Positions 33,784 through 42,138 of a DNA stretch of 64,000 bases are shown here, one piece after another. This stretch comes from Jannaschia seohaensis (GTDB taxonomy: Bacteria > Pseudomonadota > Alphaproteobacteria > Rhodobacterales > Rhodobacteraceae). Within the stretch, counting starts at the first letter, position 1; each line of letters begins with the position of its first letter. The notes beneath the pieces are model-generated. The model did not search any database. It was not told the origin of the DNA and saw nothing but the letters and a program-made list of their open reading frames with translations. A program made the position numbers and the translations under genes. The stretch lies in NCBI RefSeq assembly GCF_900116765.1, contig NZ_UETC01000015.1, forward strand, positions 47,488-111,487. The letters are read 5' to 3'.

Positions 33784-34638
33784 ATGGATGACGCGAGGCT
33801 ACTCGTCTTCGGGAGGACCGGGCAGGTCGCCACGGAACTGGCGCGGCGTGCCCCTGGGGCCACTTTTCTGGGCCGGGACGCGGCCGACCTGACGGACCCG
33901 GAGGCCTGCGCGGCCGCGATCCGGGAGCGGGCGCCGGAGGCCGTGATCAACGCCGCCGCCTACACCGCCGTCGACCGCGCCGAGGAGGGGGAGGAGACCG
34001 CGCGCCTGGTCAACGCCGAGGCGCCCGGCGCCATGGCGCGGGAATGTGCCGCCCTCGGCATCCCCTTCCTGCATGTCTCGACCGACTATGTCTTCGACGG
34101 CAGCGGTACGGATCCCTGGACCGAGGACGCGCCCACCGGACCGCTGGGCGCCTATGGCCGCACCAAGCTCGCCGGCGAGGCGGCGGTGCGGGACGCGGGC
34201 GGGGCCCATGTCATCTTGCGCACCTCCTGGGTGTTCTCCGCCCATGGGGCGAATTTCGTGAAGACGATGCTGCGCCTCTCCGAGACCCGCGACGCGCTGA
34301 GCGTGGTCGACGACCAGATCGGCGGGCCGACGCCGGCCGCCGATATCGCGGCCACGCTCCTGACCCTGGCCGACCGGTTGCGGGAGGGCGCGCCAGGGGG
34401 CACCTATCACTATGGCGGCGTGCCGCATGTCTCCTGGGCGGGTTTCGCACGCGAAACATTCGCGCGCGCCGGGCGGGAGGTGGCGGTGACCGGCATCCCC
34501 ACGACCGACTACCCGACCCCCGCCGCGCGGCCACTCAACTCGCGGATGGACGGCGCGAAACTGATGGCCGAGCACGGCATCGCGCCGCCCGACTGGCGCG
34601 CGGGGCTCGACGCCGTCCTGGCCGAGCTGGGGGCGTAG
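33784..34638 (+). CDS. rmlD: dTDP-4-dehydrorhamnose reductase
   Basis: A 284-residue protein. LLVFGRTGQVATELAR is the NADPH-binding motif, INAAAYTAVDRAEE is diagnostic of RmlD, STDYVFDG and YGRTKLAGEAAV (Tyr-x-x-x-Lys) are catalytic, and RTSWVFSAHGANFVKTM follows. It reduces the 4-keto group in the last step to dTDP-L-rhamnose. The ATG at 33784 gives the usual short N-terminus; an upstream ATG at 33763 overlaps the acyltransferase stop (ATGA) and is an alternative that would add seven residues. A parS-like palindrome lies inside the gene at 34442-34457. Confidence 0.94.
   Translation: MDDARLLVFGRTGQVATELARRAPGATFLGRDAADLTDPEACAAAIRERAPEAVINAAAYTAVDRAEEGEETARLVNAEAPGAMARECAALGIPFLHVSTDYVFDGSGTDPWTEDAPTGPLGAYGRTKLAGEAAVRDAGGAHVILRTSWVFSAHGANFVKTMLRLSETRDALSVVDDQIGGPTPAADIAATLLTLADRLREGAPGGTYHYGGVPHVSWAGFARETFARAGREVAVTGIPTTDYPTPAARPLNSRMDGAKLMAEHGIAPPDWRAGLDAVLAELGA
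34442..34457. promoter_or_regulatory. parS-like palindrome 4, inside rmlD
   Basis: GTTTCGCACGCGAAAC, identical in sequence to the site inside parB. It lies 8 kb from the parB site, within rmlD coding sequence. It may be an outlying ParB site. Confidence 0.5.
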
Positions 34639-34670
34639 GGGGTGGTGGGCATGGTGATGCCCACCCTACG
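34634..34670. repeat. Imperfect inverted repeat between rmlD and rmlA
   Basis: CGTAGGG-GGTGG-TGGGCAT, loop GGTG, ATGCCCACCCTACG: the arms match fully once a five-base insertion on the left is removed. GTAGGGTGGGCAT...ATGCCCACCCTAC hairpins are widespread in bacterial genomes as dispersed extragenic palindromes. It starts inside the rmlD stop codon region and could attenuate or stabilise the message before rmlA. Confidence 0.6.
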
Positions 34671-34741
34671 GGGTTGCCTTCGGCACTGCGGGGCTGCAGG
34701 CCGCGACACATGATCAGAGCCTATCTCGAGGACATCCATTC

Positions 34742-35617
34742 ATGACGACACGCAAGGGCATCATTCTCGCGGGGGGCTCGGGCACGCGGCTCTACCCGAT
34801 CACGCTGGGCGTCTCCAAGCAGCTGCTGCCGGTCTACGACAAGCCGATGATCTACTATCCCATCTCGGTGCTGATGCTGGGCGGCATCCGCGAGGTCTGC
34901 ATCATCACCACGCCGCAGGACGCCGCGCAGTTCCAGCGCACCCTGGGCGACGGCTCGCAATGGGGGATGTCCTTCACCTATGTCGAGCAGCCCTCGCCCG
35001 ACGGGCTGGCCCAGGCCTATCTGCTGGCCGAGGCGTTCCTGGCGGGCGCGCCCTCCGCGCTGGTGCTGGGGGACAACATCTTCTTCGGCCACGGCCTGCC
35101 GGAGATGTTGATGCGGGCCGACGCCAAGCCCGCGGGCGGCACCGTCTTCGGCTATCGCGTGGCCGATCCCGAGCGCTATGGCGTGGTCGATTTCGATCCC
35201 GAGGGCCGGGCGAAGGCGATCATCGAGAAGCCCGAGGTGCCGCCCTCGAACTTCGCGGTCACGGGGCTCTACTTCCTCGACGGGGACGCGCCGCGGCGGG
35301 CCGCTGAGGTGCAGCCCTCCGCCCGGGGCGAGCTGGAGATCACGACGCTCCTGGAGATGTATCTGTCCGAGGGGCTGCTCTCGGTCGAGCGGATGGGGCG
35401 GGGCTATGCGTGGCTCGACACCGGCACCCATGGCAGCCTTCTGGACGCGGGCAATTTCGTGCGCACGCTGGAGCGCCGCCAGGGCCTCCAGACCGGCAGC
35501 CCCGACGAGATCGCCTATCGCCAGGGCTGGATCGACGCCGACGCCCTTACGGAACGGGCGGCCAAGTTCGGAAAGAACGATTACGGAAGCTATCTGGCAG
35601 GACTACTTGAGGAATAG
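34742..35617 (+). CDS. rmlA: Glucose-1-phosphate thymidylyltransferase
   Basis: A 291-residue nucleotidyltransferase. IILAGGSGTRLYPITLGVSK (7-26) and PVYDKPMIYYPISVLMLGG are the family signature; GDNIFFGHGLPEML, KPAGGTVFGYRVADPERYG and AWLDTGTHGSLLDA bind substrate and metal. It makes dTDP-glucose from glucose-1-P and dTTP, the first step in dTDP-rhamnose synthesis. It comes last in the operon, 103 bases after rmlD with a hairpin between. The rmlC-B-D-A set is complete, so the replicon can make dTDP-L-rhamnose alone. Confidence 0.96.
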   Translation: MTTRKGIILAGGSGTRLYPITLGVSKQLLPVYDKPMIYYPISVLMLGGIREVCIITTPQDAAQFQRTLGDGSQWGMSFTYVEQPSPDGLAQAYLLAEAFLAGAPSALVLGDNIFFGHGLPEMLMRADAKPAGGTVFGYRVADPERYGVVDFDPEGRAKAIIEKPEVPPSNFAVTGLYFLDGDAPRRAAEVQPSARGELEITTLLEMYLSEGLLSVERMGRGYAWLDTGTHGSLLDAGNFVRTLERRQGLQTGSPDEIAYRQGWIDADALTERAAKFGKNDYGSYLAGLLEE

Positions 35618-35684
35618 GACGCGCCGGGGGCGCCGGACGATCCGGGCCCGCGCCCGGAACGCCCCCCGATAGGGACACGACATC

Positions 35685-36683
35685 ATGAAGAAGCTTCTCC
35701 TGCATATCGGGCCGCACAAGACCGCCTCCACCTATGTGCAGTCCAACCTGGTCGCCAACGCCGCCCGCCTGCGCGAGAAGGGCGTCTGCTATCCGAGGAC
35801 CATGCTGGTGAAACCGGGGCATCACGAGGTGGTGACGCGCCTCTCGGAGCCCGGGACCGACGCGTTCGACCCGCTCCTGAAGGAGGTCGCGCCCTACGAG
35901 ACCGTCGTGCTGAGCACGGAGAACTTCACGCGGCTGGAGCCCGAGCAGATCGAGACGCTGCTGGGCCTCTTCGACGGCTACGACATCCATGTCCTGTTCT
36001 ACTACCGGGACTTCCACATGCTGTGGCCGTCGCATTGGCAGGAGACCATCAAGCAGGGCGGGCACGAGACCTGGCCCGAATACCTGATCAAGGCCATGGG
36101 CTTCACCGAGGCGGTGTTCGCGCGCCACCTGCGGCCGCATATCGTGCTCGACCGCTGGGTCAGCGCCCTGGGCCGCGACCGGGTCCATATCTTCCCCTAT
36201 GCCGCCATCGGCCCCGGTCCGCTCGAGGCGCTCGCGCCCGTCTGCGAGCTGATCTCCGTCGATACCGGCGCGCTCGACCCGTTCGCGGCGGACCGCAACG
36301 CCTCCTACCCGCCGGCGCGGGTCGAGGCGATCCGAGTGCTCAACGAGCGCGCGGCCGCCGCGGGGCGGCGTCCGGGGACCGACCTGCGGCGCCGCTACAT
36401 GAGGCGGGCGGAGCGCCTGGAGGCCTCCGACCTCTTTGCCGAGCTGTCCGCGCATTTCGAGGCGCATGCGCGCAAGTCGATCCTGCGCCGGTCGGATCCC
36501 TATCTCGACTTCATGTCGTCCCGGATCCTGGACGCCTATGCGGACCTGATGATGTGCCCGCCGCCGCCCGCCGCCGCGGGGGACCAGAAGGTCGTACGCT
36601 TCCTCGATGCCGCGCATCGCCTGCCCAATCCGATCGCCGACGAGCTGGTCGCCCGGCTGATGCCGGAGGACGACGCCGACTGA
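35685..36683 (+). CDS. Sulfotransferase-like protein downstream of the rhamnose operon
   Basis: A 332-residue protein. LLLHIGPHKTASTYVQSNL (4-22) is a strong PAPS loop with Lys12, close to the paralogue at 1832-2842. LFYYRDFHMLWPSHWQETI is the likely 3'-phosphate region. The middle (LSTENFTRLEPEQIETLL) resembles the SAENLWGL and SAESFWRH blocks of its paralogues, suggesting one subfamily expanded on this replicon. It starts 67 bases after rmlA on the same strand and may be part of that transcript, which would place sulfation next to rhamnose supply. Confidence 0.8.
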   Translation: MKKLLLHIGPHKTASTYVQSNLVANAARLREKGVCYPRTMLVKPGHHEVVTRLSEPGTDAFDPLLKEVAPYETVVLSTENFTRLEPEQIETLLGLFDGYDIHVLFYYRDFHMLWPSHWQETIKQGGHETWPEYLIKAMGFTEAVFARHLRPHIVLDRWVSALGRDRVHIFPYAAIGPGPLEALAPVCELISVDTGALDPFAADRNASYPPARVEAIRVLNERAAAAGRRPGTDLRRRYMRRAERLEASDLFAELSAHFEAHARKSILRRSDPYLDFMSSRILDAYADLMMCPPPPAAAGDQKVVRFLDAAHRLPNPIADELVARLMPEDDAD

Positions 36684-36697
36684 CCGGCCCGGCCCCG

Positions 36698-37111
36698 TCA
36701 GTACCGGGTCTCGTCCTGCGCGCCGTAGCCGAAGCGCTCGAAATCCTCGGCGTGGAGCGCGCGGATGCGGGCGCGCGCCTCTGGGGAGACGGTGAAGGCG
36801 GCGCGGGCCCGATGCGTCTCCGACTTGCGTGTCGAGCCACTTGACCGGCTGGATCAGCCCGTCTTTCAAACGAAAGATCTTGGCACGCCCCCTCTTGCCG
36901 GGGATCAAGTCGGAGGCGGGACGAGCCGTCTGAGATCTTCGAGCGGAACGTGCCGCGGCGCGCTTTAAGGCCAGCGCCTGGCGGGCCAGTCGGCGGTAGA
37001 AGTCCGCATTCTTGAAGGCGAGGAACCCGAACCGCGCCGATAGATAGGTTTCGACCGAAGTTCCCGCGCATTCTGGGACATGGATGAAATAGATGGGCTT
37101 GTCGCCTGCGC
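36698..37111 (-). pseudogene. Remnant of a sulfotransferase (family-2-like)
   Basis: On the minus strand one frame reads GDKPIYFIHVPECAGTSVET and then a plausible helix (ARFGFLAFKNADFYRRLARQ), which fits the PAPS loop of sulfotransferase family 2 with Glu in place of the usual Lys. Further down, in another frame, ETHRARAAFTVSPEARARIR then ALHAEDFERFGYG and a stop at 36698-36700 fit the C-terminal end of the same family. The central two thirds are missing and the frames do not join, so this is a decayed, internally deleted gene. Confidence 0.65.
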
Positions 37112-37238
37112 GGAAGAACGGCGAAGAACGGCGCGGTGCGGATTTCTATACATTCGGTTTCGACTATGCGATACGCAGCCCCATTGACTGGGCCGTTTCC
37201 TCCGCTCACTCGTGCGACCTTCAGGGAGAATTAAGCCC

Positions 37239-40200
37239 TTGGAAACAAAATCTTCGACAGCGGAGACCGAAGTCCAACCCGACACCGAGATCGGTCTGGG
37301 GAACGGGCTCAGGGTCGAGTGGAAGCCGGGGGCGGCCTCCGCCCCGGTCCAGGTCCGGCCCATCGAGGTCGACGGGCAGTCCGGCCATCTGATCCGGACG
37401 GCGCCCGGCGGCGGCTGGGTCCGGCTGCGCCTGCCGATCGAGGCTCCCGAGACCGGTGTTCTGGGCGCCCGCATCCTGCTGCGCATCGACCGCAAGGGGG
37501 CCACGGCCGGGATCAAGCCCTTCCTTGCCAAGACCAACCTCAAGACTGACTCACACCGTCCCTTTCCGGGGATGTTGGTTCGGACCGTCATGTTGAACTG
37601 CGGCAGTTGGCACGAGGTGGCCGGGGCCTACCTGCATACAGGTTTTACGGGGCGCTTCCGGCCGAGCCTGGTCGTCGACCTCCCCACAGCGTCCGAGATC
37701 ACCCTGATGGACGTCTCGATCAAGCAGGTTTCGGTTCCGGTTTCGCCGGAGGAACATGCGGCGTTGCTGTCGAACGACGTGCATCCGCTGGCTCATTTCG
37801 CCGTGCGGCCGGCGATGTCGGGGCCTGGGGCCTGCCTGGCGCGACCCGCCGTCTACGCTGTCTCAGTGTCGCTCTCGCCGTCGAATCTGTCGGGCTGGGT
37901 CCTGTCGGACGCCGCTCCGTCTGATCTGTCCTGGCGCGAGTTGGGAGGAGCCCGCCGGTCGGGGTCGGTCGGGACAGGCGAGGCCGATCTGATTTTCGGA
38001 GGGCCCCGCATCGCGGACGGTCTGGATATCCAATTCGACCCGCCGCTGGATGACGGGGCCGTCCTGCAGTTGACCGCGGCGGGAGAGGAGTCGGCTCCGA
38101 TCTGGACCGGCACCCCGGCCGGAACCGGAAGCGGCGCCCCAATCGAGGGGGTCTTCGACATTTCCGCCGCGCAGATCAGGGACGGCTGGCTGACCGTCAT
38201 GGGCAACGTGGTGCATCCCATCTATCCCGGCATGCCCGTGCGCCTGGAACTGATCTGCGACGACGACGTCATCGCCGCGACAGTGGCTCGCGCGCCCATC
38301 GCGGAGCGGACCAGTCTCGACGCGGAGCGGGCCTTTCGGTTCGAGTTCTCGGCGCCGATCCGCCCCAAACAGGCCGAGAAGCTGATCTGGCTGCGCGTCG
38401 CCTCGGCGCCCGGCTTGCCCCGGATGCACATTGCGCTCGACCGTCAAGACGGATCGGCAAAGGGACGTGCGCCCACGCTACCCGTCCCGGCCATGCCCCT
38501 TTACGGATCGGTGACCGGACAGGTCGATGGCTTCGACACGAGCGTCATCACCGGCTGGGCGATCTGCCCGGAAGAGCCCGACAGCCAAGTCGAGCTTGTG
38601 CTCTGGCGCGATGGGAAGCCTTTCTCTTACTGCAAGACGCAGAACTACCGGCGCGACATCCAGGACCTCTACGGCAATGCCGGCTTCAACGGCTTCGAGT
38701 TCGAGCTTCCGCCGAACGCCTCGGTGATGCGCGAGACCGACTTCGAAATCCGCCCCGTCTGCGGGATCGGGCTGCTGAGCAAGGCGCACCTGCGGACCGC
38801 GCTGCCGGCCGGGGTCGTGGCGCCCGCCGTGCTGGAGGCGCCCCGGACCTGGACTCCGGGGCCGGCCGAGCCGCTGGCCCTGACCGGCCGGATCTCGGTG
38901 ATCGTGCTCAATCTCAACGGGGCGGACCTGCTCGACGAGATGTTCGCTTCGCTGCCCCCCGAGGATCTGAGCGGCGAGATCGAATGGATCGTCGTCGATC
39001 ACAGTTCGACCGACACGTCCCGAGAGATCTGCGAGCGCCATGCCGCAGAGGGCGCCGATATCCGCTTCCTCGCGCGGCGCGGCAATTACAGCTTCAGCGA
39101 GTCGAACAATTACGGCGCCGCGCAGGCGACGGGCGACATCCTGCTCTTCGCCAATAACGACCTGGTCTTTCCCAAGGCCTTCGGCGCGCGGCTGCGCGCC
39201 TATATGCGCCGGTCCGAGATCGGCGCCCTGGGCGTGCGGCTGCGCGACCATATCGACGATCCGCGCCACCAGGACCTCGCGATCGACCAGCATCTTGGCG
39301 TCTTTTTGGAGCGGCGGACCACGCCGCAGGGCTGGGTGCGCCCCTACGAAGCCCGCGCCACCGAGGAGACCCGCCCCACGCGGAAGGCCACGCGCGCGAT
39401 CGCGGCGACGGGTGCGTTCATGGCGCTGCGGCGCGCCGATTTCGAGGCGGTGGGAGGTTTCGACGAGGATTACTCCTACGGCCTCGAGGATATCGACCTG
39501 TGTCTCAAGGTCCGGACCCGGCTCGGTCTCGAGGTCGTCTGTGCGGGCGATATAGAGATTGTCCATCATCGCGGCTTCAGTCGCAAGAAAGAGAAGGATG
39601 CGGGGCTGCGCCGCCGGCGCAACAACGAGATCTTCACCGAACGATGGGGCGGGGCGCTGCGCCGGATGATCAAGTCGTCCGGCCTGACCGATCCGTCCTA
39701 CATCACCGGAAGCCGGCCGGTCTTCGCCTTCATGGTGGCCGATGTGGGCGACGAGACCTCCGCGGGCGAATATTATACCTCGCTGGAGATGGGACGCGCC
39801 CTGCAGAAGATCCTGCCCTGCCATGTCCGCTATATCCCCGAGCCGCACTGGTACGACCTGTCGGGCATCGACGTGGTCGTGGCGATGGTGAACCGCTTCG
39901 ACATCTCGAAGGGTAAGAACGCGAGCCCGTGGCTCGTGACCGTGAACTGGATGCGGCAATGGTTCGACCGCTGGGCCGAAGACCCGTCTCTTCACGCCTA
40001 CGACTATCTCTTCGCTTCTTCCGGGCCCGCCTGCGAGATGCTTGAGGCGGCGTCAGGCCGCCCGGTCCACCTGCTTCCGATCGCATCGAGCTATGACGAA
40101 TTTGCCGAGGCCGAACCGAAGGAGGACTGGCGCTGCGATTACGCCTTCACCGGCAGTCGCTTTGGCCCCCCCCGCGAGATCGAGTTCCAACTCGATCCCA

Positions 40201-41543
40201 CGCGTGTCGCGGGCGACGGGAAGGTCTTTGGCTACAACTGGGAGGGCACGCCTTTCGCGGAACTCAGCGAAGGGCCGGTTGCCTATTCCGCCATCCCACG
40301 CGTCTACGCTTCGACGCGGGTCGTCCTCGATGACGCCAACATCGCCACCAAGCCCTGGGGCAGTTGCAATAGCCGGGTTTTCGATGCCATGGCCTCTGGG
40401 GCGTTGCTGCTGACGAATGGCGAGCTGGGCGTCCGGGAGCTGTTCGGCGATCTTGTGCCGACTTTCCACGATGCCGACAGCCTGACCGAGCAGCTTGATC
40501 GCTGGCTCAGCGACGAGCCGGCCCGGGCCGCACGCGCGGCCCAGATGCAGGACGTGATCCGCACCCACCACACGTATGACGTCCGCGCGCGCGAACTCGT
40601 ATCGCGGCTCACGGCCGATGCCCCCGTCCGCATCGCGATCAAATGCGCGGCCCACTACCGTGAGCGTGAGCAATGGGGCGATTATCACTATGCACAGAGT
40701 CTTGCCGCAGCTCTGCGCCGGCAGGGCTATGTGGCGCGCGTGGATTGCCGGGAGAGCTGGTATTCCGGTGTCAGCGAGTCCGACGACGCCGTCATCGTGC
40801 TCCGCGGTCTGCTGGACTACAATCCCAAGCGCCACCAGACCAATCTGCTCTGGCTGATCAGCCATCCCAACGCCGTCAGCATCGCTGAACTCGACCAATT
40901 CGATCACGTCTTCGTGGCGTCCCAATTCCACGCGGAGACGCTCGCACAGCTGGTCCCTGGCAAGATCGACTTCATGCCGCAATGCACCGACACGTCGCGG
41001 TTCTACTTCGATCCAGACGAGATCAACTCTTGCCCGGACCGCAATCTCTATGTTGCCAATTCACGGGGCGTCTTCCGAACGCCGGTTCGCTGGGCGATTC
41101 AGGGGGAGCTCGACCTCGATATCTACGGGGTGGGGTGGCAACCCTTCATCACCGACGAGCGTCATAAGGGCGAGGTCATCTCGAACAGGGTGCTGGGCGG
41201 GTTCTATGCCTCGAGCCGCCTCGTGATCTGCGATCATTGGGATGACATGCGCGCCTTGGGCTATGTCTCCAACCGGGTGTTCGACGTGCTGGGCGCGGGA
41301 GGACGGCTGGTGGTTGACAGCGTGCGCGGGCTCGAAGACCTGGTGCCGTTGGAATATATCGAAATTTTCAATAATTTCGAAGAATTCTCTGCCATCCTTC
41401 GCGGCCCGAACCATGTCGATCTCGACCAGCGCCGGGAGATCGCGGATTGGGTCGCGCGGAATCATTCCTTCGATGCGCGGGCGGCCGTACTCGCCGAGAA
41501 AATCCGCCAGGTCATGGATCTCGAGCGGGACCAAGCCGCCTAG
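37239..41543 (+). CDS. Giant multidomain glycosyltransferase (GT2 plus two GT-B-type domains)
   Basis: About 1434 residues. The likely start is TTG at 37239, ten bases after AGGGAGA; GTG at 37212 is an alternative. Residues 1-420 are beta-rich and unassigned. GQVDGFDTSVITGWAICP (about 424-441) starts a small module also present at the N-terminus of the protein at 57974-61048. A GT2 domain follows (about 550-780: ISVIVLNLNGADLLDEM, IVVDHSSTDTS, LLFANNDLVFP). Then come two GT-B-like CgeB-type domains (about 825-1120 and 1130-1430) with KPWGSCNSRVFDAMASGALL and ALGYVSNRVFDVLGAGGRLV. So three transferase units may act in one chain. Base use is less GC-extreme than its neighbours, and it is flanked by gene remnants on both sides. 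Confidence 0.82.
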   Translation: METKSSTAETEVQPDTEIGLGNGLRVEWKPGAASAPVQVRPIEVDGQSGHLIRTAPGGGWVRLRLPIEAPETGVLGARILLRIDRKGATAGIKPFLAKTNLKTDSHRPFPGMLVRTVMLNCGSWHEVAGAYLHTGFTGRFRPSLVVDLPTASEITLMDVSIKQVSVPVSPEEHAALLSNDVHPLAHFAVRPAMSGPGACLARPAVYAVSVSLSPSNLSGWVLSDAAPSDLSWRELGGARRSGSVGTGEADLIFGGPRIADGLDIQFDPPLDDGAVLQLTAAGEESAPIWTGTPAGTGSGAPIEGVFDISAAQIRDGWLTVMGNVVHPIYPGMPVRLELICDDDVIAATVARAPIAERTSLDAERAFRFEFSAPIRPKQAEKLIWLRVASAPGLPRMHIALDRQDGSAKGRAPTLPVPAMPLYGSVTGQVDGFDTSVITGWAICPEEPDSQVELVLWRDGKPFSYCKTQNYRRDIQDLYGNAGFNGFEFELPPNASVMRETDFEIRPVCGIGLLSKAHLRTALPAGVVAPAVLEAPRTWTPGPAEPLALTGRISVIVLNLNGADLLDEMFASLPPEDLSGEIEWIVVDHSSTDTSREICERHAAEGADIRFLARRGNYSFSESNNYGAAQATGDILLFANNDLVFPKAFGARLRAYMRRSEIGALGVRLRDHIDDPRHQDLAIDQHLGVFLERRTTPQGWVRPYEARATEETRPTRKATRAIAATGAFMALRRADFEAVGGFDEDYSYGLEDIDLCLKVRTRLGLEVVCAGDIEIVHHRGFSRKKEKDAGLRRRRNNEIFTERWGGALRRMIKSSGLTDPSYITGSRPVFAFMVADVGDETSAGEYYTSLEMGRALQKILPCHVRYIPEPHWYDLSGIDVVVAMVNRFDISKGKNASPWLVTVNWMRQWFDRWAEDPSLHAYDYLFASSGPACEMLEAASGRPVHLLPIASSYDEFAEAEPKEDWRCDYAFTGSRFGPPREIEFQLDPTRVAGDGKVFGYNWEGTPFAELSEGPVAYSAIPRVYASTRVVLDDANIATKPWGSCNSRVFDAMASGALLLTNGELGVRELFGDLVPTFHDADSLTEQLDRWLSDEPARAARAAQMQDVIRTHHTYDVRARELVSRLTADAPVRIAIKCAAHYREREQWGDYHYAQSLAAALRRQGYVARVDCRESWYSGVSESDDAVIVLRGLLDYNPKRHQTNLLWLISHPNAVSIAELDQFDHVFVASQFHAETLAQLVPGKIDFMPQCTDTSRFYFDPDEINSCPDRNLYVANSRGVFRTPVRWAIQGELDLDIYGVGWQPFITDERHKGEVISNRVLGGFYASSRLVICDHWDDMRALGYVSNRVFDVLGAGGRLVVDSVRGLEDLVPLEYIEIFNNFEEFSAILRGPNHVDLDQRREIADWVARNHSFDARAAVLAEKIRQVMDLERDQAA

Positions 41544-42101
41544 CCGAAGCGTCGAACTCCAGGGAGGCTGCGGGACTACCTCTCCCGGACGGAGAACACG
41601 ACCTGCTACGCGATCGGCCTGAACCTGCGGCAGCGCGTCTCGACCGAGCCGTCGCTGGAGCCGGGTGACACGATCCTGAGGAAGCGCTCGACCGTCCAGT
41701 TCGTCAGCGGCATGTGCAAGCCGCTGATGACTCGGGTGCCGCTCAAGTGGCTGCACGGCTTCCACGGCGCCAATGTGCCCCCGAGCTTCGACGATCTCTA
41801 CCTGTTCCACCTGCGCCATGCCGATCTTGGCTGGGCGCTCGAACGCATGAAGGTCACCCGGAACCTCGAGTTCGCGGACCGTGAGGTGGATCGCTACAAG
41901 ATCTCCGGCGCGGAGCTGCTCCATCGCGAATACGAGAGCCTGGAGGCGAAGAAGATCGACGGGCGCTTTGACCTCTCCGGGCATCTTAAGACCCAGATGG
42001 ATCGTTACGAGATCGGCAGGAAAGGAATCTACCGCGTCCTGCCGCCCTATCTCGGACGCAACCTGCACCGGATCCCGGCGCGCTTCCGCGACGTGTTCTG
42101 A
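41544..42101 (+). pseudogene. N-terminally truncated glycosyltransferase remnant
   Basis: Directly after the TAG of the giant gene, the same frame continues open to 42101. RTENTTCYAIGLNLRQRVS, then KPLMTRVPLKWLHGFHGANV, and FDDLYLFHLRHADLGWALER read as the C-terminal half of a family-2-type glycosyltransferase common in Rhodobacterales, with a helical tail. There is no start or nucleotide-binding half. An ATG at 41712 lies deep within the conserved part. It is best seen as the surviving 3' end of a gene replaced by the giant glycosyltransferase. Confidence 0.6.
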
Positions 42102-42138
42102 GACGGGTCGGCCGCCCGGGCCCGCGGGCCCGGGCGCG

